Below are positions 1 to 4,103 of a DNA stretch of 6,622 nucleotides, piece by piece; the first letter of the stretch is position 1; the number at the start of each line of letters is the position of its first letter. Origin of the DNA: JBGQDM01 sp041495845 (GTDB taxonomy: Bacteria > Acidobacteriota > Terriglobia > Terriglobales > Acidobacteriaceae); contig JBGQDM010000143.1 in the NCBI GenBank assembly GCA_041495845.1, forward strand, positions 1-6,622. Reading direction: 5' to 3'. The notes beneath the pieces are model-generated. The model was not told the origin of the DNA. It was given only the letters and a program-made list of their open reading frames with translations, and ran no database searches. A program made the translations under genes and the position numbers.

Positions 1-85
1 CCAGAAAACGGCAGACCGTATGGCGGATGAGCATGGAGTCATCCACCACCAGCGCCGTTCTGGGTTTTTTCGTTTTCTGTGCCAC
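1..85 (-). CDS. Response-regulator receiver domain protein, N-terminal fragment
   Basis: Reading the minus strand from a GTG at 85-83 gives 28 codons that run off the left edge. Residues 10-20 read TALVVDDSMLI. A hydrophobic beta strand followed by paired aspartates (D15, D16) and a short helix containing RHTVCRFL is the start of a CheY-like receiver domain, where the Asp pair helps bind Mg2+ for phosphotransfer to a downstream Asp that lies outside the window. The GTG start is preferred because the lysine-rich lead MAQKTKKPRT is a normal short leader. An in-frame TTG at 103-101 is an alternative, and a stop at 118-116 closes the frame upstream. Only a weak GAAGA lies before the GTG. The gene is divergent from the isc operon, with about 440 bp between them. 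Output domain and partner kinase cannot be seen. The family call rests on a short stretch. Confidence 0.72.
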   Translation of the reverse strand, partial: MAQKTKKPRTALVVDDSMLIRHTVCRFL

Positions 86-159
86 GCTGAGTATCTTCGG
101 CAAACCGGGGTGGGTTCAAGCTTCGCACACAGAGTACGAAAGTCCGCAGGTTACTTGCC

Positions 160-178
160 GGGGAATACTGCCTTCCCC
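160..178. promoter_or_regulatory. Perfect 6-bp inverted repeat (hairpin or operator)
   Basis: GGGGAA at 160-165 is followed, after seven bases, by its exact complement TTCCCC at 173-178. It lies about 75 bp upstream of the GTG proposed for the minus-strand response regulator, so it may be an operator for that gene or a hairpin in its leader. There is no T-run on either side to suggest an intrinsic terminator. The symmetry is directly visible; any function is inference. Confidence 0.3.
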
Positions 179-446
179 TAACTTGCTCATCCACCTTGGG
201 TTAGCAATCATATCATGAGGCTTCTGTCTGGAAGTTGGGGAGCCTGCGGAGCAATCCGGCAAGCTGGCGGGTCCGTGGACGGCTCCCGCATCCGGACCGA
301 TCAACCGGATCGCCTGCGCGACCGATTCGCGGGGTGTGGCAGCCTCCCCCGAAGAGAATTACGACCAAAATGGACGTCGTTGAGAAACCGTTTGCTTCCA
401 TTTAGTTACCGTCCAGCCGGGCTCTGGTGCGGTTCGCTGCAGAGGC

Positions 447-476
447 TTGCGCTGGACCTGTGGGCGGGTCTAGAAT
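447..476 (+). promoter_or_regulatory. Candidate sigma-70 type promoter of the isc operon
   Basis: TAGAAT at 471-476 matches five of six positions of the TATAAT -10 hexamer. Eighteen bases upstream, TTGCGC at 447-452 keeps the TTG of a -35 hexamer and nothing else (three of six). Transcription would start near 483-485, about 42 bases before the iscR start codon and right at the palindrome at 484-498. A second -10-like hexamer, TCTAAT at 475-480, has no matching -35. The poor -35 would fit a promoter controlled by an activator or repressor. This is motif reading only. Confidence 0.35.
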
Positions 477-483
477 CTAATTG

Positions 484-498
484 CGACTGAAACAGTCG
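484..498. promoter_or_regulatory. Palindrome, candidate Rrf2/IscR operator
   Basis: CGACTG at 484-489 and CAGTCG at 493-498 are exact inverted copies around AAA. Outer bases extend the dyad imperfectly: 482/500, 480/502 and 479/503 also pair. It lies at the expected transcription start, just after the -10-like hexamer and 28 bp before the iscR-like start codon. Dimeric Rrf2 regulators bind dyad operators, and IscR represses its own operon in E. coli. The sequence is not an obvious match to the E. coli type 1 or type 2 IscR box, so the assignment to this regulator is inferred from position and symmetry. Confidence 0.45.
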
Positions 499-526
499 GA
501 TTTCATCGAAGCCGTGTAGGTGGCGC

Positions 527-997
527 TTGCTGCGACTGACCAAGAAGGCGGATTACGGTCTGATAGCCATGAAGCATCTGGCCGAGCGCGGCCATCGTGG
601 CGCGTGCAGCGCCAAGGATGTCGCCGAAGCCTACGGGCTTCCGCAAGAGGCGCTGGCCAAGATTCTGCAGCGCCTGGCCAAGGCCGGCCTGTTGCTGTCG
701 CAACACGGAACCAAGGGCGGATACACGCTGGCGCGGGCGGCACGTTTGATCTCCGCGTTCGAAGTGATTCGCGCCATCGACGGACCGTTGTTCATCACGT
801 CGTGTGTGACGGTGCGGGGAGAGTGCGAGCAGACGGAACGGTGCATTGTGCGCGAGCCGCTGCGGCAGGTAAACCGGCGCATTGAAGAAGTGCTGAAGCG
901 GACGATGTTGTCCGACTTGGGTGAAGACATCGCAGAAGAGAGTATGGGCATGCACCGAATCGAAAATCCCGATCTGATTCACATCGGGCGGCAATAG
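527..997 (+). CDS. iscR: Rrf2-family Fe-S-sensing transcriptional regulator (IscR position, SUF-regulator-like)
   Basis: This 156-residue protein is predicted to be a dimeric winged-helix repressor of the operon that follows. Residues 1-20 (LRLTKKADYGLIAMKHLAE region) match the Rrf2 N-terminal helix. A helix-turn-helix lies around residues 28-52 and the wing, TKGGYTL, at 62-68. The cluster-binding loop holds C93, C100 and C106 (CX6CX5C), followed by the long dimerisation helix at about 112-130. In E. coli IscR the three cysteines are joined by His107; the aligned residue here is R109. D9 aligns with the Asp that ligates the cluster in Streptomyces NsrR. The loop's CxVRxP pattern and the MLRLTKKADYG start recall SUF-associated Rrf2 regulators more than IscR proper. 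The TTG at 527 is preferred as start, with AGGTGG at 518-523 only three bases away. CTG at 530 would give better spacing and an IscR-like MRLT start. A stop at 488 bars a much longer form. The iscS gene follows after 34 bp. The gene symbol is given by position. Confidence 0.88.
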   Translation: MLRLTKKADYGLIAMKHLAERGHRGACSAKDVAEAYGLPQEALAKILQRLAKAGLLLSQHGTKGGYTLARAARLISAFEVIRAIDGPLFITSCVTVRGECEQTERCIVREPLRQVNRRIEEVLKRTMLSDLGEDIAEESMGMHRIENPDLIHIGRQ

Positions 998-1031
998 CAG
1001 CAGGCGAGAGAAAAGCTGAGGAGACGTAATC

Positions 1032-2300
1032 ATGAGCACGGAAGTAAAGGTTTTGCAGCAGACGACGACCGCGAGTGGCGTGAAGCTGCCAATCTATATG
1101 GACAACCACGCCACCACGCCGGTGGATCCGCGGGTCCTGGCAGAGATGCTGCCCTATTTCGGCGAATACTTTGGCAACGCCGCCAGCCGCAATCATCCCT
1201 TCGGTTGGGCAGCGGAAGAGGCAGTGGAGAAATCCCGCGAGCGGATTGCCAAGCTGATTGGCGCCACCGCCAAGGAAATCATCTTCACCTCGGGCGCCAC
1301 CGAGAGCAACAACCTGGCCATCAAAGGCGTAGCGGAGATGTACCGCGAGAAGGGCAACCACATCATCACCGCGGCCACTGAGCACAAGGCTGTACTCGAC
1401 ACGTGCAAGCGCCTGGAGAAGTATGGCTACCGCGTGACCTACATGCCGCTGCAGAAAGACGGCCTGGTTGACCTGGATGATCTGAAGCGCGCCATGGACG
1501 ACAAGACCATCCTGGTAACCATCATGGCGGCCAACAACGAAATTGGCGTGCTGCAACCGGTGGCGGAAATCGGCAAACTCTGCCGCGAGCGCGGCATTCT
1601 CTTCCACAGCGATGCGGTGCAGGCCGTGGGCAAAGTGCCCATGGATGTGAACCAGATGAGCATTGATCTGATGTCGATGACGGCGCACAAGATTTACGGG
1701 CCGAAGGGTGTAGGTGCGCTTTACGTGCGGCGGAAGAACCCGCGTGTGCAGCTGGCGCCGCTCATTGATGGCGGCGGACACGAGCGCGGCATGCGTTCCG
1801 GGACGCTGAATGTCCCCGGAATCGTGGGGCTGGGCAAGGCCTGCGAACTCTGCATGCAGGAAATGCCGAAGGAGAGCTGCCATATCGCCGGTTTGCGCAA
1901 CCGCTTGAAAGACAAGCTCTTTGCCGGGCTGGACGAGATTTACATCAACGGCTCGATGGAGCACCGGCTGCCCGGCAATCTGAACATCAGCTTTGCCTAC
2001 GTGGAAGGCGAGTCGTTGCTGATGGGGATCAATGACGTGGCGGTATCGAGCGGCTCGGCTTGTACGTCGGCGACGTTGGAGCCCTCCTACGTGCTCAAGG
2101 CATTGGGTGCGGGCGATGATCTGGCACACAGTTCGATTCGCTTCGGGATCGGACGCTTCAACACGGAAGCCGAAGTCGACTACGTGGCCAACAAGCTGAT
2201 CGAAACCGTGCTGCGGCTGCGCGAGTTGTCGCCGCTGTATGAGATGGCCAAAGAAGGAATTGATCTGAAGAGCGTGAAGTGGCAAGCGGAAGCGCACTGA
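1032..2300 (+). CDS. iscS: Cysteine desulfurase IscS
   Basis: IscS is a cytosolic PLP enzyme that converts L-cysteine to alanine and leaves a persulfide on its own cysteine, which it hands to IscU and other acceptors. The 422 residues align along their whole length with E. coli IscS (404 residues). Visible features are the MDNHATTPVDPR start of the fold (23-34), SGATESNN (87-94), TEHKAVLDT (116-124, with H118), NNEIG (168-172), D194 and Q197 of the PLP site, the PLP lysine K220 in AHKIYGPKG, and GGGHERGMRSGT (247-258). The catalytic C344 lies in SSGSACTSATLEPSYV on the long flexible loop typical of group I enzymes. The C-terminal tail (EMAKEGIDLKSVKW) matches the IscS tail that docks IscU. 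About 16 residues precede the E. coli start. The ATG at 1032 is supported by GAGGAG at 1018-1023 with eight-base spacing. All catalytic residues are present. Confidence 0.97.
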   Translation: MSTEVKVLQQTTTASGVKLPIYMDNHATTPVDPRVLAEMLPYFGEYFGNAASRNHPFGWAAEEAVEKSRERIAKLIGATAKEIIFTSGATESNNLAIKGVAEMYREKGNHIITAATEHKAVLDTCKRLEKYGYRVTYMPLQKDGLVDLDDLKRAMDDKTILVTIMAANNEIGVLQPVAEIGKLCRERGILFHSDAVQAVGKVPMDVNQMSIDLMSMTAHKIYGPKGVGALYVRRKNPRVQLAPLIDGGGHERGMRSGTLNVPGIVGLGKACELCMQEMPKESCHIAGLRNRLKDKLFAGLDEIYINGSMEHRLPGNLNISFAYVEGESLLMGINDVAVSSGSACTSATLEPSYVLKALGAGDDLAHSSIRFGIGRFNTEAEVDYVANKLIETVLRLRELSPLYEMAKEGIDLKSVKWQAEAH

Positions 2301-2328
2301 CGGGTTTTTGCACAGCAAAGTTTGGGGT

Positions 2329-2334
2329 GAGGAG
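2329..2334 (+). promoter_or_regulatory. Ribosome-binding site fixing the iscU start
   Basis: GAGGAG lies seven bases before the ATG at 2342. It rules out the in-frame ATG at 2279, which would lie inside iscS and add 21 residues foreign to IscU. Confidence 0.8.
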
Positions 2335-2341
2335 AGAAAAC

Positions 2342-2755
2342 ATGGCATACAGCGATAAGGTCATTGACCACTACAACCACCCGCGCAACGTGGGCTCAAT
2401 GGACAAGAGCAACGCTGAAGTGGGCACCGGACTGGTGGGCGCACCGGAATGCGGCGACGTAATGAAGCTGCAAATCAAAGTCAACCCGCAGACCAACGTC
2501 ATTGAGGACGCCAAATTCAAGACTTTTGGCTGCGGCTCGGCCATTGCCTCTTCGTCGCTGGCGACGGAGTGGGTCAAGGGCAAGACGATTGACGAGGCCC
2601 TGGCCATCCGGAATACGGACATTGTGAAAGAATTGGCGCTGCCCCCGGTGAAGATTCACTGCTCGGTGCTGGCGGAAGATGCCATTCGGGCGGCGATTGG
2701 TGACTGGAAGAAGAAGCAGGACACGCTGAAGCCAGTAGCGATGGAAGCGAAGTAG
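2342..2755 (+). CDS. iscU: Fe-S cluster assembly scaffold IscU
   Basis: IscU is the scaffold on which [2Fe-2S] clusters form from IscS-derived sulfur, iron and electrons from ferredoxin. The 137-residue protein begins MAYSDKVIDHYNHPRNVG, the canonical IscU opening. It has all the ligands: C37 and D39 in APECGDVMKL, C64 in FGCGSAIASSS, and H106-C107. LPPVK at 100-104, just before H106, is the motif bound by the HscA substrate domain. Asp39 is the residue that tunes cluster stability in IscU. The protein is about nine residues longer than E. coli IscU (128) because of a lysine-rich C-terminal tail after the usual end helix. The start is set by the ribosome-binding site at 2329-2334. It follows iscS by 41 bp, and iscA follows after 56 bp that contain a strong hairpin. 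The LPPVK motif together with downstream hscB and hscA shows a complete chaperone branch. Confidence 0.97.
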   Translation: MAYSDKVIDHYNHPRNVGSMDKSNAEVGTGLVGAPECGDVMKLQIKVNPQTNVIEDAKFKTFGCGSAIASSSLATEWVKGKTIDEALAIRNTDIVKELALPPVKIHCSVLAEDAIRAAIGDWKKKQDTLKPVAMEAK

Positions 2756-2773
2756 CTGGGTTTTGTGCGGGCC

Positions 2774-2797
2774 GCCGTTGGCCACCGGGCTGACGGC
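2774..2797 (+). other. Strong RNA hairpin in the iscU-iscA spacer
   Basis: Bases 2774-2783 (GCCGTTGGCC) pair with 2788-2797 (GGCTGACGGC) around the four-base loop ACCG. This gives ten base pairs, eight Watson-Crick and two G-U. Two more pairs (2772/2799 and 2771/2800) can form past one mismatch. No T-run follows, so it is not a standard intrinsic terminator. It ends 14 bases before the iscA ATG. Plausible roles are mRNA processing, stabilisation of the upstream iscRSU part, or control of iscA translation. The pairing is seen; the role is inferred. Confidence 0.5.
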
Positions 2798-2811
2798 TGC
2801 GGGACATTGGG

Positions 2812-3183
2812 ATGACGACTGAAACGGCGACTGCGAATCCGACCACTGCGAAGGGCATTCAGATCACGGAGAAGGCGCTGGATAAGATCCGCGCCGCCAT
2901 CGTGAAGGAAGGCATTTCGCCGGAGCAGGGCGGGTTGCGTCTGGGCGTGCAGGGCGGAGGATGTTCGGGGTTGAGCTACAACGTCCGTTTTGATACCCAA
3001 CCGCGGGAGCGCGACCGGATTTTCCAGTACGGCGACGTGCGTGTGTTTGTGGACCCGAAATCATTTATCTACCTGCACGGGATGACGCTGGACTACCAGG
3101 AAACGCTGATGCAGCAAGGGTTCGTGTTTGTGAATCCGAATGCGTCGAAGTCGTGCGGTTGCGGCACGTCCTTCTCATCCTGA
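2812..3183 (+). CDS. iscA: A-type Fe-S carrier protein IscA
   Basis: IscA is a small cytosolic A-type carrier that receives clusters from the scaffold and helps mature [4Fe-4S] target proteins. The protein has 123 residues against about 107 for E. coli IscA, the extra being a Thr/Ala-rich N-terminal lead of roughly 15 residues. The family cysteines are all present: C51 in QGGGCSGLSY, and C115 and C117 in the C-terminal CGCGTSF. The core GIQITEKALDKIR (15-27) and the segment SFIYLHGMTLDYQETLMQQGF (84-104) are typical of the fold. The ATG at 2812 has only TGGG or GGGACA upstream, a weak ribosome-binding site lying just past the hairpin at 2774-2797. The lead could be shorter, but no later in-frame ATG precedes the conserved core. 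It could equally be called an ErpA-like carrier by sequence alone; its place between iscU and hscB favours IscA. Confidence 0.94.
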   Translation: MTTETATANPTTAKGIQITEKALDKIRAAIVKEGISPEQGGLRLGVQGGGCSGLSYNVRFDTQPRERDRIFQYGDVRVFVDPKSFIYLHGMTLDYQETLMQQGFVFVNPNASKSCGCGTSFSS

Positions 3184-3247
3184 TGCTGTCAGCACGCGCT
3201 GCCTGCCTCGCTACCTGCAAGAACCGCGGACTGCCTTGACCAGAACG

Positions 3248-4027
3248 ATGGAGAATGCTGGGGTGACCGAAGCGCCCACAAAATCTTTGCTGACCGTCCT
3301 GGCGACGACATCGCCGACGGAAGCCGCCTGCTGGTCATGCGGCGAAATGCGCGCGGCACATTTCTGCAGCGCGTGTGGCAAAGTGCAGCCGGCGCGCCCG
3401 GTGGACTACTTCACGTTTTTCGGGCTGCCCCGCAAGCTTCACCTCGACGTAGCCGCGCTGGAGCGCGAGTTTTATCAGCTCAGCCGTAAGCTGCATCCGG
3501 ACCTGTTTGCGCAGGCGGGCGAAGAGGAGCAGCGCTGGAGCCTGGAAAAAAGTTCCCAACTCAACGATGCCTATCGCACGTTGAAAGACCCGATCGCGCG
3601 CACGGAGTATCTTCTGCGGCTGGCGGGAGTGGAGTTTCAGGAACAGTCGCAGCAAGCCACGGAGAAGGCTCGAGCCAGTGGGCAGGCCAAGCAGCAAGTG
3701 GTGCCGCCTGACTTGCTGGAGGAAGTTTTCGAATTGAACATGCAACTGGAAGAGTTGCGAGCGGAACAGAAACTGGGAAAGCAGGACGTGGCCTTGGTCC
3801 ATGACTTGAAGCAGCACGAAAAACATTTTCAGGAGACGCTTCACGCCCTGGACCACGAACTGCAGCATGCCTGGAAAGACTGGGACCACCTGGTAAGCGA
3901 CGCCGAGCACGGCAAGGCCGCGGCGCACGAGAAGTGGAATGAGGCCCGGGACCGCATGGTCGGCGTGCTCAACCGGAGAAGCTACGTGAGGAACCTGGTG
4001 AGGGATGTGGGAGATGCAATTGGGTGA
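3248..4027 (+). CDS. hscB: J-domain co-chaperone HscB with N-terminal tetracysteine module
   Basis: HscB is a J-type co-chaperone that binds IscU, delivers it to HscA and stimulates HscA ATPase. From the ATG at 3248 the protein has 259 residues (E. coli about 171). Residues 28-43 hold CWSC and CSAC (C28, C31, C40, C43; CX2CX8CX2C), which looks like a zinc-binding knuckle. The J domain runs from DYFTFFGLP (53-61) to about 125, with the HPD motif at 83-85 in SRKLHPDLF and LNDAYRTLKDP at 105-115. A Gln/Ala-rich linker (about 131-152) leads to the three-helix IscU-binding domain (from PPDLLEEVFELNMQLEEL to the end). The tetracysteine module is known in human HSC20 and absent from E. coli HscB. 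No good ribosome-binding site is seen. The open frame extends back to an ATG at 3140 inside iscA, but that lead is Arg/Pro-rich and looks non-native. A TTG at 3236 is another option. Confidence 0.92.
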   Translation: MENAGVTEAPTKSLLTVLATTSPTEAACWSCGEMRAAHFCSACGKVQPARPVDYFTFFGLPRKLHLDVAALEREFYQLSRKLHPDLFAQAGEEEQRWSLEKSSQLNDAYRTLKDPIARTEYLLRLAGVEFQEQSQQATEKARASGQAKQQVVPPDLLEEVFELNMQLEELRAEQKLGKQDVALVHDLKQHEKHFQETLHALDHELQHAWKDWDHLVSDAEHGKAAAHEKWNEARDRMVGVLNRRSYVRNLVRDVGDAIG

Positions 4028-4039
4028 TTTTGGAATCTG

Positions 4040-4084
4040 GTAATTTTGTAATTTGCAATCACGCGTTTCAAATTACGAAATTAC
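4040..4084. repeat. AT-rich 16-bp inverted repeat between hscB and hscA
   Basis: GTAATTTTGTAATTTG at 4040-4055 and CAAATTACGAAATTAC at 4069-4084 are inverted copies matching at 15 of 16 positions; the mismatch becomes a G-U pair in RNA. Each arm holds two GTAATTT units, and a 13-base loop separates the arms. Outside it, TGGTAAT at 4038-4044 and ATTACCA at 4088-4094 give a second, overlapping dyad. The element is far more AT-rich than the genes around it, and a related copy lies after fdx. It occupies most of the 76-bp gap and ends 19 bases before the hscA ATG. It may be a dispersed intergenic repeat or an mRNA structure. Confidence 0.7.
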
Positions 4085-4103
4085 ACGATTACCAATTCAT
4101 AAA

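Larger units (their letters stand above)
86..526. other. Divergent intergenic region, no convincing gene
   Basis: This 441-bp stretch separates the minus-strand response regulator from the plus-strand isc operon. Open frames exist at 27-218 and 215-490 on the plus strand and 213-401 on the minus strand. Their translations are rich in Arg, Gly, Ser and Cys, show no recognisable motif, and lack ribosome-binding sites, so I treat them as chance. The region should hold promoters for both flanking genes. The visible elements are a 6-bp inverted repeat at 160-178, and a promoter-like pair and palindrome near iscR, listed separately. I saw no tRNA cloverleaf and no known riboswitch core. Confidence 0.7.

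Noticed and set aside
27..218. A 63-codon plus-strand open frame with a hydrophobic start
   Set aside because: It overlaps the response-regulator start on the other strand, whose DD-containing motif is far more convincing.
215..490. A 91-codon plus-strand open frame upstream of iscR
   Set aside because: No ribosome-binding site and no recognisable motif. It overlaps the probable isc promoter, and its composition looks like translated non-coding GC-rich DNA.
521..533. TGGC-TGC pattern resembling a sigma-54 promoter
   Set aside because: It spans the iscR start codon, its match to the consensus is poor, and the spacing is explained by coding sequence.
2279..2341. Upstream extension of iscU to an ATG inside iscS
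   Set aside because: The ribosome-binding site at 2329-2334 and the canonical MAYSDKVIDHY start fix the ATG at 2342.
795..2348. A 517-codon open frame on the minus strand across iscS and the end of iscR
   Set aside because: It lies antisense to a gene whose every catalytic motif is intact. Its translation is His/Arg/Gln/Val-rich with no family features, as expected from the reverse of GC-rich codons.
2774..2797. Hairpin after iscU read as an intrinsic terminator
   Set aside because: There is no T-rich run after the stem, and the operon clearly continues. It is kept only as an RNA structure.
4053..4103. Upstream TTG start for hscA
   Set aside because: It would translate the inverted repeat, and the 17 added residues are unlike any Hsp70. 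The ATG at 4104 gives the usual start.
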